The translations under genes and the position numbers were made by a program. A stretch of 64,000 nt of DNA, from contig JAGPXD010000007.1 of NCBI GenBank assembly GCA_020746995.1, positions 1,736,001 through 1,800,000 of the forward strand, written 5' to 3'. Position 1 is the stretch's first letter. The number at the start of each line of letters is the position of its first letter. Under the pieces are notes generated by a model. That model had not been told where the DNA came from. It did no database searches and was given only the letters and a program-made list of their open reading frames with translations. The DNA is from Plectosphaerella cucumerina. Its lineage: Eukaryota; Ascomycota; Sordariomycetes; Glomerellales; Plectosphaerellaceae. This document shows, in pieces, positions 34,288 to 46,353 of the stretch.

Positions 34288-35867
34288 ATGAACGCGGCCC
34301 GACCGGCGCGGAGCGTCCTCTCGAGATGTCTCCAGCAGCCTACAACGAAAGCGCCAGCCGTGGCATCGACTCGGTCATTCCAGACCTCGGCTAGCCGGAT
34401 GTCGAAGAGGAAGCCAAGGTTCCAGAACATCAAGGCCGAGAAGATGGGCCTGATAAAGGACGAGAAGAAGATGGCGGATTATCACAAGAAGGTGTTCCCG
34501 GCGTACACGGAGGCGGACAAGGCCGCGCTCAAGGATGCGTACACGCCCGAGCAGTTCGAGGCCATCATGGCCGGTGAAGAGGCCATCGACCCCAAGGACC
34601 TGACGATCCAGGGCCGGCTACGAGACGATCCGTACAGGTTCGAATACCTCGAGGACTTTTCCAACATCCAGCCCATCATCGACCAGAAGCCCAAGATCCC
34701 TGTCGCACCCCCGACCGAATACGATTTCCCCGATGTAAAGGAGTGGACGAACACGTACATGGACAAGCTGGCCGACCACGCCGACATGAAGATGAAGGAT
34801 ACCATTGGAAAGGCCGTGGCGCGGGCCCTGCGGAGAGCCAAGCGCACCAACCCCGACATGATCGATTACACGGACGACGAGCTGGCTGAGATGGAGGCCA
34901 ACCCGGAGCTTAGGCGGAAAATGATCGCCGAGGGCGAGGAGACCCACGCTGAGGCGTTCGAGAACGTCGAGAGGGAGTGGAAGGACAAGCCCGTCAACTC
35001 GGGAAAGACCGAGGAGTGGTGGGACTCGATCGACATGCACTTCTTTGAGGAGCTGCAGAACGAGCTGGGCCTGCCTCGGCGCGACGTCCTTGAGCCCACG
35101 TACATGGACCTCAGGAAGGACGCGGAAGGCCAGGGCCTGCAGCCCAACCGCCCCGTGGCACCCGAGCTGGGCAAGGTTCCCGGCGTCGAGGGCCTGTACG
35201 AGGGCCTCGACACGCCCGAGGCCATCGAGGAGGAGGACGGCACTCTCAAGCTGGTCAGGCTCACGACTTCCATGAGCATCCAGGACATCATGAGCATTCT
35301 GACCAAGATGGTCGTCGTCCGCCGCGTCGCCCAGGAGACCCGTCTGGGCAAGATCATCCGTTTCCACGCCATGGTCCTCGCCGGTAACGGCAACGGCCGC
35401 CTCGGCATTGGCGAGGCAAAGTCGACCGATCTTCAGATCGCCAAGGCCACGGCCAGTCTGCTTTCCCTGCGCAACATGCGCCCCATCCGGCGGTACGAGA
35501 ACCGCACCGTCTACGGTGACATTGAGAGCAAGGTCTCGGGCACGGTCGTCCAGCTGTCCGCCCGCCCTCCCGGTGAGTTTCCTCCCCCTTTCGTTCTAGC
35601 ACCATTCCCTGTATCTGTTCGCTCTTTACTGACGCCATCTCTTCAGGTTTCGGTCTGCGTGTGCCCCACCGCATCTTCGAGATGGCCCGTCTGGCCGGCA
35701 TCCATGACCTGGCCGCCAAGATCCCGCGCAACAAGAACCCCATGAACACGGTCCGCGCGACGTGGAACTGCCTGACGAACCAGCCCGACCCGGAGCAGAT
35801 TGCCATCGGCCGCGGCAAGAAGCTGGTCGACGTCAGGAAGGTGTACTATGGAGGATCTGTATACTAG
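34288..35867 (+). CDS. MRPS5: Mitochondrial small-subunit ribosomal protein uS5m
   Basis: Two exons (34288-35572 and 35647-35867) with a 74-bp intron give 501 residues. The N-terminus (MNAARPARSVLSRCLQQPTT) is Arg/Ser/Ala-rich without acids, a mitochondrial targeting signal. A fungal-specific acidic middle of about 300 residues precedes the S5 domain: the RNA-binding part VVVRRVAQETRLGKIIRFHA, the hallmark VLAGNGNGRLGIGEAKS, and the C-terminal part VVQLSARPPGFGLRVPHRI, where the intron interrupts. The protein sits near the decoding and mRNA entry region of the mitoribosome. The 34288 ATG is chosen because it starts the presequence. Confidence 0.93.
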
Positions 35868-36083
35868 ATGTGATCATCACACAGCCATTTGTTGTATCAA
35901 CAGTGTATATTTTGCCGCTGGCGCTTTTGACAAGCTTCCCTTTATTTGGAGTTGCTGTGAGGCATCCTGTGACCCGCGCCGACTCGACCATGCCGCGTGG
36001 AAGCCCGTGGTGTGATCGTTTGTTTTCCTTTCCATCTATCCCTGGGTATCAATCGTGTCCTCGTAGTTCTTCCCTCCCTTCTT

Positions 36084-36435
36084 CTACACATCCTCGCCGT
36101 CTCCCGCCTGGCCGCCCCAGTCAATCTCCTGCTGCAGGACAATGCTGTACACGCTAGCCTTGAGCAGAGTGAAGACCAAGCTCGTCTTCCGCTCGAGCTC
36201 TCGCAGGCCGTCCAAGATCTCTGTGCTCGGGGCACTGCTCATGTCGTCGAGCACCGTCGCAAGCTGGGTGCACCAATCGTCAGCATGGCCTCTTTGCCCA
36301 GCTGCAAGTCCCTCAACGGGCCGCGCGCACCTTCTTCATGTTCTCGGCCAGCCTCTCGTACTCCTCCAGCACTTCCTGCTCCAGCGGGGACATTTCTGGC
36401 TGGCCCAGCATGTGAGAGTCCCGAGCGGCGTCCAT
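36084..36435 (-). CDS. DAD3: DASH (Dam1) complex subunit Dad3
   Basis: Two short minus-strand exons (36435-36331 and 36263-36084) with a 67-bp intron (AAG|GTGCGC...CACCCAG) give 94 residues. The match to the family is strong: MSPLEQEVLEEYERLAENM, then TEILDGLRELERKTSLVFTL and LLKASVYSIVLQQE. The protein is almost entirely helical, as expected. DASH forms a ring on microtubules and couples kinetochores to them in mitosis. The exons are too short for ordinary ORF detection and no start codon is ambiguous within the first 8 residues. It is convergent with uS5m, 216 bp apart. Confidence 0.92.
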
Positions 36436-39088
36436 GTTTCGGGTGTGGCGGCGGGGCCTCGAGTTTTCGGTAAAGGAGTATCAGGTTCGGCAGATTGTCA
36501 TGGTCGCGCGGGAGAGTCGTCGATTGTCGCGGTTGCTTGAACAGAGTTTAAGGCGGGCGTCTGACGCGCTGTGTTGATGGTGGTGCTGCTCCAACGACGA
36601 GAGTGGGGGTGGGTTTCCGCAACCCCTCCAATCACGCTCGTTAACCACAAAAGTACAATGCTTCTTCTGCATTTGCGGCTCTTCTCCAAAACATCTCCAG
36701 CGAAACGACCTTCCCCTCGAGTGCACACAGCCTACTGCATTCGAGCTCTAGTCTTGTCATAGCGATCAAGAAACACTCCCAGATTATTGCGTCTGTGGCA
36801 GCAGACGGTAACCCTCAACGAAAGTATCGCCGTCGCGGAACGGCCAATGATGCGGCAAGTTGCAGATCGGAACAGACCACGATTGAATATCTCAGCACGC
36901 CGAACGCCGTGAGGACGACATACCTAGATAACCAGAGAAGCCCACTATCCTGAACGCGGGCCATCGGAGCAATGGTTCCATTCTCGGCTCCGAGATTCAT
37001 CAGACGTACTCGTACAAGCACACGAGTCAACTTCCATCTCCCGATGTGACGGTCTATCCTTAGGGACCCTGAAGAGTTCGCTGTGCAGATCGATATGGGG
37101 AGAGAGGCCGAGCTTGACGATCCAAAAGACCCAGTTGGTTACTAAAACACCTTTGATAGCTTCAACCCGAAGGCACGTCCCCAGTACCAGGTCAGCCATT
37201 GACTTCTCTTCTCGGATCAGAAGGATCAGTCTATCATCTTGGCGCCGCGCCCGGAAACCGACGGTCATTGAAGCCCGATATTTTCGGCTCCAAACCGCTT
37301 CTCGCGCTCACAGCCCTGCCGACGCCAGCGGGGCAGAGCCCGCAGGGGCACAACAGTCGTTCAACCCGACAAGCCAGAGCGAGGTTGCGAGGCACTTTTG
37401 TCCCCGGTCACCCCCACCGGCACATTTCAGGGGGGCGGCCCGTCTCCTCGTCGCTCGGTTGTGACCCGCATCCATGGATCTGGTGGCCATCCGCTGCCCG
37501 CGGTTGTGGGTTTAAATTAAGTATAAACCTTGCTGCCGACTCCATCATCGCCATGGTCGGCAGCTGGCCGAATCTGCCGCTGACACATACGACATCCTCT
37601 GGACCTTTCCAGTTGTGCTGAAGTGTCAACCAAAAGTCAATCCGTCTATCAGCTCACCGCGGATTTCCCCTCGCCGCGAGGCGTTTGCCCCTGCTAGTGT
37701 TATTGTCGACACAGGATATGATCGGCGCAAGAAAAGGGGGCCAGACATCAACACAGTGCCAGGACGATCAACAACAGGCTAACAGGGCCCTGATGCAGGC
37801 CGACGGAGAGGCTTTCCGAGTCTCGTACCTCTTCACTTGCAGGTACCTGCGGAACCCCGGGCCTCTCGTCGTACGAGGTAGACGGGCCAAGAGGTCGGCG
37901 GTCTGCCGGCCCCTCGCCGAGACCTCAATCTTCAGCAGTCGGACTCTGCAGCAGCCTTGGCGTTCTTAGCGCACTGCAGACAGGCGACGTCTGTTGGTGC
38001 GGTTCTGCAGGCAAAATACAAGGGTGCGGTGAGATCCTGGACATCCAGTCCACGGCACTGGGACCCAAAGTCCTTTTCATGTGCCCCCTTGGCGCAGGTC
38101 GGCAGATTTCTCTGCCGGCATCAGCTGAAGGGGGTGCGAGGAAACTTCAATTCTTCAACGGGGAGAGATCTCACAAGCCAATTCTCTGGAGTATCAGCCA
38201 TTTCGTTGTAGTACGGCTTCACTCAGAGATCGGAAGCGGCGCCGGACTGCGCTTCAATATCGTCGGCTCCATGCTCCCGTACAAATATCGCCACGGAGCA
38301 ACACCGTCTCTTCCCACTTGTTTTCCCCTCCTAGTGCCGTGGGACCTCGGCCACCAGGGTTGACGTGCTGAAGAACCCCTGGCACAATGGCTTTCTCTGC
38401 CTGCTTGTTTTGTGCAAGATCTGCAGTACTCGCGACAGAGTTCCTGCTCCTCTTTTGGCCAGCAGGCGGTCGAATCCTTCGTGGCTGCCCCCCTGGATTG
38501 TCCCCTCGCTACCATGTCATAATACTCACGCTCGCCCTGGAAGAACCTGGCGTACTCGTACAGGGCCCTGCGAGAAAGGCTCTGGTCCGCCCCCGGTAGC
38601 TTCACCCAGGCCTCCCCCTTTTGCTTCCTGCAACAAGAGGAGAGAGGCCACTCAGGGTCTCCGTGGCGCCCACCTGCAAGGTTTCTCTCCATGCATCGGA
38701 CGAAGTCCCGGACAGGCTGCCTGAAGAAATCGACGAGCTAGGTACTGACTGGCACGGCAATGAGTAACAGTTTGATAGGGGGCTTGGCCACGGCCCGGGG
38801 GCTGTTCGGACTGCAGTGTGAGCCTGAACTTTGGACATTTGCACCAGTGTGCCATGCATGTCAGTCGAAAGACACGGTTTTAAAGACCATCCGCCCTCCC
38901 CCCGACCCGGCAGACTGGAGACGAGACTGAAGAATTCCCCGGACTTGACTCGCTCAATATCTGTTCCTCACATGCTTGGTTCTTCAAAGCCTCTGGGCTA
39001 AGGGTTGCCATCCCCTTACTTGCGCCGTCTTCCGCTCTTTACGTCTTCCACCCTCGCCCGTCATTCGAACAACCAGCAAGCAGCGACT
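36436..39088. other. 2.6-kb spacer without a supported gene
   Basis: The stretch lies between Dad3 (whose promoter is at the left end) and the rhodopsin-like gene. Open frames are short and inconsistent, up to about 157 codons, without domains. No tRNA, tandem repeat or transposon ends were recognised. Confidence 0.4.
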
Positions 39089-40528
39089 ATGAGCGCCTCC
39101 GAGCAGCTCGTCGCCCGCGCGTGGGTTGCCGGGACGGACTTTCCGGAGCCGACAGAGCTCAACTGGCTCTACCACCTGGGTCTCGCGGTCATCAGCATCC
39201 TCTACATCTTGTCGTTCATCACCATCGGCCTCCGACTGTGGGCTCGACACATGTCCAAGCAGATCGGCGTTGGTAAGTACCTGAACCGTGGAACTTCCAG
39301 CTCGAGGGGCACGGCCTGATATGTTTGCGTCTAGATGACTATCTCATGCTTGCCGCCATGGCTGTCAACACGGCTTGGTTTTTCGTGTTGATTATGTGTA
39401 AGTAAAGACATCCAAGCGAAGCACAATGCTACAGAACTGACAGACCAAACGAACAGACGTCAAGACATGCTATGTCGGCATCCACTACTGGAACGTGCCG
39501 GAGCGCACGCTGCAGCAGCAATCCACGGCCAAGCTGTACGAGTGGCTCATCATCCTACTTTACCACCCCGTCCTGGGCTTCGTCAAAGCCTCAGTCCTCG
39601 CCTTCGACCAAAAGTTCACGGGCATCAAGAAGTCCCTGCGATATACCGTCTACGTCCTCCAGGCCGTCAACGCCGGATGCATGATCTCCGTCTTCTGCGT
39701 CACCCTGTTCCAGTGCAACCCGATCTCGCTTAACTGGATGCCCGGCTACAGGCGCAGCTGCATCGATAATATCGCCTTCAACTATGCCTACAACAGCATT
39801 GTCATCGCCACTGATGTTGCCGTGCTGGCCGTGCCGTTCTGGGCCTTCATCGGTCTGCAGATGCGGAGCCGACTCAAGATTGCCCTACTTGGTGTTTTCG
39901 CCCTCGGCGGACTGTAAGTTGCCAATGCCACCTATCCAGACACAGAATGCTTGCTGACAAGCCAAGGGTCACGATCATCTCCTGCATTCGCCTCGCTCTC
40001 CTCGTCAACTGGTTCAACCAGTTCTACAAGGGCCAGGGCACAAAGGACATCTACTACACCTTCGGCTGGGCAGTCTCGCCCATCGAGTGCAACCTCGCCA
40101 TCATAGCGGCCTCGATTCCTGCTCTCTGGCCTCTGCTGCGCAAGGCCTTCCCCAACTTCTACTCAGACATGGGATATTCCTACCGCGTCAACACGCAGCC
40201 TGGCGCCTCGAACCACGCGACGGGCGGCTTGCGCTCCTCCAACATGCCGCGCTCCCAGCTCGGTCGGTCCAACAAGACGCGTCCCACAGCGACGTCGAAC
40301 ATTGACGACGACTCGGACGACGCTTACATGATGAAGTCGATCCACGCCAATGGCCAGGTAGACTGCAGGGCCACGACGCCGACGGGGTCGCAGGACGGCA
40401 TCATCGACTTCAAGGACGGCATTGTGCGTACCACGGATGTCGAGGTTGCGTATGAGGATGCGTCCAAGGACCGGTACCCCCACGACCGTGACGAATATTC
40501 ACAGAAAAAGGTGGCCTACGCTGTATAA
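39089..40528 (+). CDS. Fungal rhodopsin-like seven-helix integral membrane protein
   Basis: Four exons (39089-39272, 39335-39397, 39457-39913, 39967-40528) give 421 residues. The family pattern is clear: first helix in LGLAVISILYILSFITIGLRL, then the conserved DDYLMLAAM right after the first intron, YVGIHYWNVP, KASVLAFDQKF, a Cys-containing loop, IATDVAVLAVPFWAF, RLKIALLGVFALGG and YTFGWAVSPIECNLAIIAAS. The C-terminal 120 residues are hydrophilic with an acidic DDDSDD patch. Members are typical of Pezizomycotina and are related in topology to PTH11-like receptors; no ligand is known and no extracellular CFEM domain is present. Confidence 0.88.
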
Positions 40529-41821
40529 AGGCTTTTTGGGTGATTGGGATCGCCTGTACTTTAAGACATATCTAGACGGTTTCCGCAAAGGTTTCTATCT
40601 GCCGAGTATGACTGCCGAAACTTCAATGTCGTTGACTCTGAAAAAACACCAAATGGAGGTTACAGTTAGTGCCCGCCTCAACCGACGGGCGGCCCGAGAT
40701 AGTATGGGGATCCCGCAACGTCTGTTCTGACGGCACGCTCGGTCTTACGGGGCGGTGGGAAAAGAGGCAGCGACCGAGTCATGACGACCACGTACAAGTA
40801 AACACAGAGGAACCGAGGATCGATAGCGGCACGTCTCGAGCGCCACTGGCACTTCTTCCACATCCGTCGGCAGCTTCGGACCCCTTCGGACCCCCAAAAA
40901 CCAAGAGACAGACTTCTGCAGCCCGTAGGGGCGAGAGGAAATGAAAGGGATCCCATAGCTTCTCGTAATCTTCTCGTCAGTGGCCTCATCCTCCAACCCC
41001 GGCGTACAGGCAGGCCACACACAGGGATCTGCGTCCTGTCGACAAGGATGGGAAAGCCGCATATCCACTGCCGCCAACATCCCCGATCAAAATGCTCCGC
41101 TGTAGAATGCTAGTCCCCAGTGCGTGCTTCCCCTAGTCCCTCTTGGCGTCCTGCCCCCGTCTTGGGTCTGATTTGCCCCCTTTGACAAAGTCCCTTGGCC
41201 TCGCTGGGTACTTGTCTCCTGTGTCGTTCAGGTACCTTACAGCCTTCAGGGGCACCACGACCATTGCCCTCACAACCACCAGGGGGCAAAACCTCCCACC
41301 CCCTCGCAGCCGGTCCTCCGAGCTGCTTTGCATTCATCCGACGCAGCCCAGACTTTTCCCACGCGGTATGCGCATGGAATGGAACCAGCACCCTGGACCT
41401 GGCTCGCTTTGTGCCCTGAATCCTTCCAATGATACCCCGAACTCCAGCAGTAGAACCACCCGAACCGACCTGCCGAGCGCTGGCTACCTGCTCTTCTCGT
41501 CGCCGTGATATCCACAGCAACAGCTCTTGGCACGGCCATAGCGAGCCTCTCTCCACGTGGCTTACTATCCTCCCGGGGGGTCCTGAGGCTCCGCCCGAGA
41601 AGCGGGAGGGTGTACAGGTACTGTAACTAGTATAAAGACATAGTCATGATGATCCCCCTCCTCCCGATCGACCTCTCTTTCGGCACGTCGTCCTCACGAG
41701 TGCGTCAGTCGAGTCCTCTCTCTCCTCTCTCCTATTGGATATTCGTTGCTGGATATACCACCCACATTCTTTTTCTTCAACATCATCCCCCTCTTAATCT
41801 CTCCAGACCACAAACGTAAAG
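40529..41821. promoter_or_regulatory. Spacer and promoter region of the GMC oxidoreductase gene
   Basis: 1.3 kb with no supported gene. The right end holds the promoter of the oxidoreductase, including a TATA box at 41631, and a pyrimidine-rich leader (CTCTCTCCTCTCTCCT near 41715-41735) just before the start. Confidence 0.5.
41631..41636 (+). promoter_or_regulatory. TATA box of the GMC oxidoreductase gene
   Basis: TATAAA lies 191 bp before the start codon and ahead of a C/T-rich stretch that would be the transcription start. This is the usual fungal layout. Confidence 0.5.
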
Positions 41822-43957
41822 ATGCGTCTCATCAAGGCCTTCTCCATCGGAGCCTGCCTCCTCGGCGTCGTCGAGGCCCTCCCCCGCCGCGCGCAGAACC
41901 TGGCCAAGAGGCAGGTCACCGAGCTCCGTGACGAGTATGACTTTGTCATCATCGGTGGTGGCACCGCCGGCCTGACCGTCGCCGACCGTCTCTCGGCCGC
42001 CTTCCCCAAGAGTGAGTTGTGATCCATAACCATGAGTTGTCGATCCGCGACAGGGAGCTGACATGGATGTTTTTCTTCCCCACCACGCAGGGACCGTCCT
42101 GGTCATCGAGTACGGAAAGATCGAGGGCACCGTCGGCTACTACGACCCCCCTGAGGATGGTCGTGGTGCCAGCCGCCTGGTCATCAGCTCTCCCCCGGTC
42201 GCCAGTGTCAACAACCGCGCCGCCACCGTCATCCTCGGTATGACCGTCGGCGGAGGCTCCGCCGTCAACGGCCAGTTCCTGGACCGTGGCTCCAAGCTCG
42301 ACTATGACGAGTGGGCGCGCCTTGGAAGCCCCCAGTTCGACAACAGCTCTGAGAGCTGGGACTGGGAGAACTTTGGCCCCTCGTTCGAGAAGGTGAGTTT
42401 TGCTGCTATCTTTCCAAGGCAGCTCTTCTGACATTATATCAGTCCTTCTTCCTCACTGAGCCCGACGCCGAGCACGTCGAGGAGTACGGCTACACCTTTG
42501 ATTCCTCCTACTACAAGGGCAACTCCATCGAGGCCTCTTTCCCGCCCTTCCAGTGGCCCGTCCAGCGTAAGTGGTCTCCCTCGTCATGATACTAAGAGTA
42601 AGCAAGCTGATGACATCTCCAGAGGTCGGATGGAAGGCGTACGAGGAGTTCGGCCTCGAGACCCCCGAGACCTGCGACAACGGTGACAAGCACGGCATCT
42701 GCTGGGTGCCCACGGCCCAAAACTCCAAGACGGTCGAGCGCTCCCACGCTGGTGTCGGCCACTACACCAAGATCGCCGACTCCCGCTCCAACCTGGACCT
42801 CCTCGTCGAGCACAAGGTTACCCGCCTCATCGTCAGCAAGAACGAGACGGTCCCTGCCATCGAGTTCCGCCCCGTCGCCGGCGGCGAGGTCAAGACCATC
42901 CGTCCCAAGCGCGAGGTCGTCCTCTCGGCTGGTGCCATCCACACCCCCCAGATCCTGCAGCGCAGCGGTGTCGCCTCGGCCGAGTACCTCGCCTCCGAGG
43001 GCATCGCCGTCGTCGAGGACCTCCCCGGTGTCGGCCAGAACTTCCAGGACCACTGCGGCACCCCCTTCACTTACTCGTACGACGCTCCCCTTCCCAACGA
43101 GGCCCTGGTCCTGGACAACGCGACCTACGCCGCCGAGGCCGTCGCCCAGTTCCGCGAGCGCCCTGCCCGCGGCCCCTACACCCTGGCCATGGGTAACAGC
43201 GCCGCCTACGTCGCCCTCCAGAACATCACCCCCCAGTGGGAGAACATCGTCGCCAACATCCGCGCCCAAATCGCCGACCGCTCCGCCCTGGAGTACCTCC
43301 CGGCCACTGCTACCGAGACCGTCCAGGAGGGATACCTCGCCCAGCTGGAGATCATCGCCCAGGCTCTCGAGCACCCCGAGCACCCCATCCTCGAGACGCC
43401 CTTCCACACCGGCCCCTCCATCGGCTTCCTCCTCAAGCCCCTCAGCCGCGGCTCCGTCGTCCTGAACTCCGATGACCACGATGCCACCCCCATCGTCAAC
43501 TACGCCACCGGCGCCAACCCCATCGATCTCGACATCATGGCAACCTACGCCGACTACTTCCGCCGCATCTACGCCACCGACACCTGGAAGGCCCTCGGCG
43601 CCGTCGAGGTCGCTCCCGGCGCCAACGTCACCGCCCATGGCGCCCTGGTCGAGTACGTCAAGAACAACGTCGTCCAGTCGCTCATGCACCCCTGCTGCAC
43701 CGCCGCCATGCTTCCCCGCGAGAAGGGTGGCGTCGTCGACTCGAGCCTTTCCGTCTACGGCATCTCGGGCCTCCGTGTTGCCGACTGCTCGATCATCCCC
43801 ACGGTCCCTGCTGCCCACACCACCACCACGGCCTACGCCATTGGCGAGAAGGTGAGTCATTTTGTGATGGGGGTCGGGTAGTTCATGGTTGCTAACAGAT
43901 TTGCAGGCTGCTGAGATCATCATCCGCAAGTACAAGAGCACCTGCAAGAAGGCATAG
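41822..43957 (+). CDS. Secreted GMC-family FAD oxidoreductase
   Basis: Five exons (41822-42011, 42091-42392, 42443-42566, 42623-43851, 43907-43957) give 631 residues. A signal peptide (MRLIKAFSIGACLLGVVEA) is followed by a dibasic Lys-Arg site at about 29-30. The FAD-binding loop is DFVIIGGGTAGLTVADRLS; then come GMTVGGGSAVNGQF, the second GMC signature with GAIHTPQILQRSGV, and the C-terminal catalytic part QSLMHPCCTAAML and PAAHTTTTAYAIGEK. The two His residues fall where glucose oxidase has its catalytic pair, and the MLPREKGGVVD segment also resembles that group. Expected reaction: oxidation of an alcohol or sugar with hydrogen peroxide formation outside the cell. Substrate is unknown. Confidence 0.92.
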
Positions 43958-45221
43958 AGGGCAGACGTCGTCTGTGCTATGTGTCCTGTTGGGATTAGTC
44001 CGAGGTCTAGTTAGCGGCTTTTCATATACCACTTGTTGCTACATCCGCGTGCTCTTCCGATCTTTCTGCGCCCATGATCGGTACGACGAACAGTGATTCA
44101 CGACCAATAGTGTCTGATGGAAGTCTTGACGGCACCTGTGCTTGTGTGATGCTGAAATGAGTGAACTTTGTCGATGGATGGCCTCCATAGCATAACGGCG
44201 TGCTGACTGTCCCTGCCCTATTGCAACGACCAGCAAAGGTATCGAAGAGCGATGTGATATGCAATGTAAAGACGAGATTGGGCGGCAAAGCTTCTGTCGG
44301 AACCAGCATCGGTATATCGTCTGACATTCCCGAAGAGAAGATAGCCCGATGCACGAGAAGTCAAGGCTTGATCTGTTGCATTGCGGAGGTGTCGACCATC
44401 CTGATGGTGGCTGCCGAACACACCCACAACCGCGAGGTATGGTTGAGTTGTCGCACCGGATCAATCAGTCGAGAGATTGATCACCTCAACAGACAACTAC
44501 TTACCCCCCGTTGACTAAGACTCCATGTTGTATCCAGTGTCGAGTAGAGACGCAGCGCGTGATCGGGCACAAACTTAGTTCAAGTCAGCCGTAGACCTCG
44601 GAACCTTTCTTCCACCTTTGGAGCATTTTTCCAATTTTGGACATGATGTCCATGCTGGTTCAGTTTTGTCGAGTTTTCGCCACGTCAGTCCTGGTCTTCC
44701 CCATGTCGGTTGGAAAGAGGTGAGATGCGGAAGCAAGGATATTGCATCAGCGACCATTTTCTCAGCATTCAATCAATCAACGTCTTGTCTAGATGAACAA
44801 ATCGTCAGTATCGTATCTAGGTAAAAGTCTGATGTAGATGACCTAATGTACATACCTTTTATCACCGGAGCTACGTCCTCGTCGTCAGTGACCTTGGTGT
44901 GTTCAGTGCTGGTGGTGACTTGGTGGATGTCAGGGCACATGCGGGTATTGGCACAGAAGGACATGCTATTCTCGCTGGCCCCGCACCCCGCGTGCCGCCT
45001 GCAGCTGCAGCCAAGGTGGGTCCGTCCAATGAAGCTCGCGCCGAATGGAAGCAGTCGAGTCGCCTGCCAGTGTCGAACGCCATCCCAGACACACATTATC
45101 AACGCCCAACCCGACTGCTGCAGCTTCCCCTCTTTCCTCGACGAACACAGCGACGCCTCAGCTCACCATCTCGACTTCCGAATCACACGAGTTCACTTCA
45201 TCTTCGAGAATCATCAACATC
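43958..45221. other. Spacer between GMC oxidoreductase and EMI1, with adapter-like segment
   Basis: 1.26 kb with no supported gene. It includes a 15-nt match to a sequencing adapter at 44049-44063. The right part should hold the EMI1 promoter; the EMI1 frame is open back to 45045, but the family-like start is at 45222. Confidence 0.45.
44049..44063. other. Exact 15-nt match to Illumina adapter end
   Basis: GTGCTCTTCCGATCT equals the 3' end of the standard Illumina TruSeq read-2 adapter (AGATCGGAAGAGCAC on the other strand). By chance a given 15-mer is expected far less than once in 64 kb on both strands. It may be leftover adapter at an assembly join. Confidence 0.55.
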
Positions 45222-45998
45222 ATGGGCTGGCTCTGGGCGACTCCATCTCCACCCAGGACTCCTGCGCCTGCAGACTCTGCGTCCGCCTCTGCCTCTGCCT
45301 CTACCTCTGCGCAACCTCAGGATGCGCCGGCAGCGCAGCCCTCCAACAACAACATGGACCCGGAGATTGAAAAGTTCCTCTCCCTCATCCAAGCCGAGAC
45401 CGGGTCCGCGCCAGACAACAAACCCTCCAAGCCGACATCACAGTCCCAACCCGCCCCAGCAGCATCACAGCCCGAGACATCCTCAACCTCCTCCTGGTTC
45501 TCCATGAAGTCCTCCCCAACCTCCTCCTCCCAAATCGACGCCAGCCGCGCCGCAAACCCAGCCCCAAAGCTCGACCCCGTCGCCGAAGCCCTCCTCCCAA
45601 CAGACATGTCCTGCCGCCAAGCCTTCGACATGGCCTTCCACTGCCAATCGGTCGGCGGCCAGTGGAATGCCGTCTACCGCGGCGGCGGCATGCGCTCCTG
45701 CAGCGAGCAGTGGGACGACTTTTGGTTCTGCATGCGCGTCAAGGGCTACGCGGGCGAGATGAGGGAGGAGGCCATCAGGGAACATTACCGCAACAAGGAG
45801 TGGGCAAAGTACGGCAACGGCCGGCCGAGCAGCGAGGATGTGTGGAAGCCGAGGATCTCAAAGGTCGCCCCGGGTACGGCCTTCACGACACCCCTGGAGG
45901 CGCCGACGGTCAGCGACGAGGAGTGGCAGCAGGCAGAGATTGAGCGGCGGAGGCAGCTCCGGCAGAAGCTGGGCTACGACCAAGAAGCCACCGCTTGA
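45222..45998 (+). CDS. EMI1: Early meiotic induction protein 1 (Emi1) family, twin CX9C protein
   Basis: Single exon, 258 residues. A Ser/Pro/Ala-rich N-terminus of about 120 residues precedes the conserved domain. There, C131-x9-C141 and C160-x9-C170 make a perfect twin CX9C pair (SCRQAFDMAFHC and CSEQWDDFWFC), with the family signature GGGMRSCSEQWDDFWFC between and after. A helical tail (EEWQQAEIERRRQLRQKLGY) closes it. Yeast Emi1 is needed for early meiotic gene induction through mitochondrial function; twin CX9C proteins are usually oxidised in the intermembrane space. The ATG at 45222 gives MGWLW, and upstream frame lacks conservation. Confidence 0.87.
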   Translation: MGWLWATPSPPRTPAPADSASASASASTSAQPQDAPAAQPSNNNMDPEIEKFLSLIQAETGSAPDNKPSKPTSQSQPAPAASQPETSSTSSWFSMKSSPTSSSQIDASRAANPAPKLDPVAEALLPTDMSCRQAFDMAFHCQSVGGQWNAVYRGGGMRSCSEQWDDFWFCMRVKGYAGEMREEAIREHYRNKEWAKYGNGRPSSEDVWKPRISKVAPGTAFTTPLEAPTVSDEEWQQAEIERRRQLRQKLGYDQEATA

Positions 45999-46353
45999 TG
46001 TACCGTACACTGGATAATGCTATGAATAATCTCCCATCACAATTCCTTCCCAGTGTTCTTCGATTTACACAAGGCTCAGCCACTATCCATGGAATCACTG
46101 TCACTATTGAAGATCACATATCACATCAGGGAAGGCAAGAAAGTTTTTGAAGTTGTGGAATTCGGCTATTCTCATAGAAGCCGTCATGGTGATCTGATTA
46201 AAGTACAAACCCGAGCAAGGCCCACCGTGCTTTTCCCGTGTCGTAATCGTGAAGAAACGCAAAGAAAGTCTAATCATGAAACCCCAACTGCCTCCAGTCG
46301 TGAGATCCGTCATGGCAACCACTCTAGGAAACAAACTGTCGCGGGGTATCAAT
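45999..46353. other. Convergent 3' region, EMI1 and HSP70
   Basis: 355 bp between two stop codons. It is more AT-rich than its surroundings, as usual for 3' untranslated regions. No other feature was recognised. Confidence 0.5.

Noticed and set aside
38220..38235. Second possible adapter fragment (AGATCGGAAG)
   Set aside because: Only ten bases match and then diverge; this is within chance for a window of this size.
42592..43947. 451-codon open frame on the minus strand
   Set aside because: Antisense to the GMC oxidoreductase, rich in Gly/Asp/Val as expected for a shadow frame.
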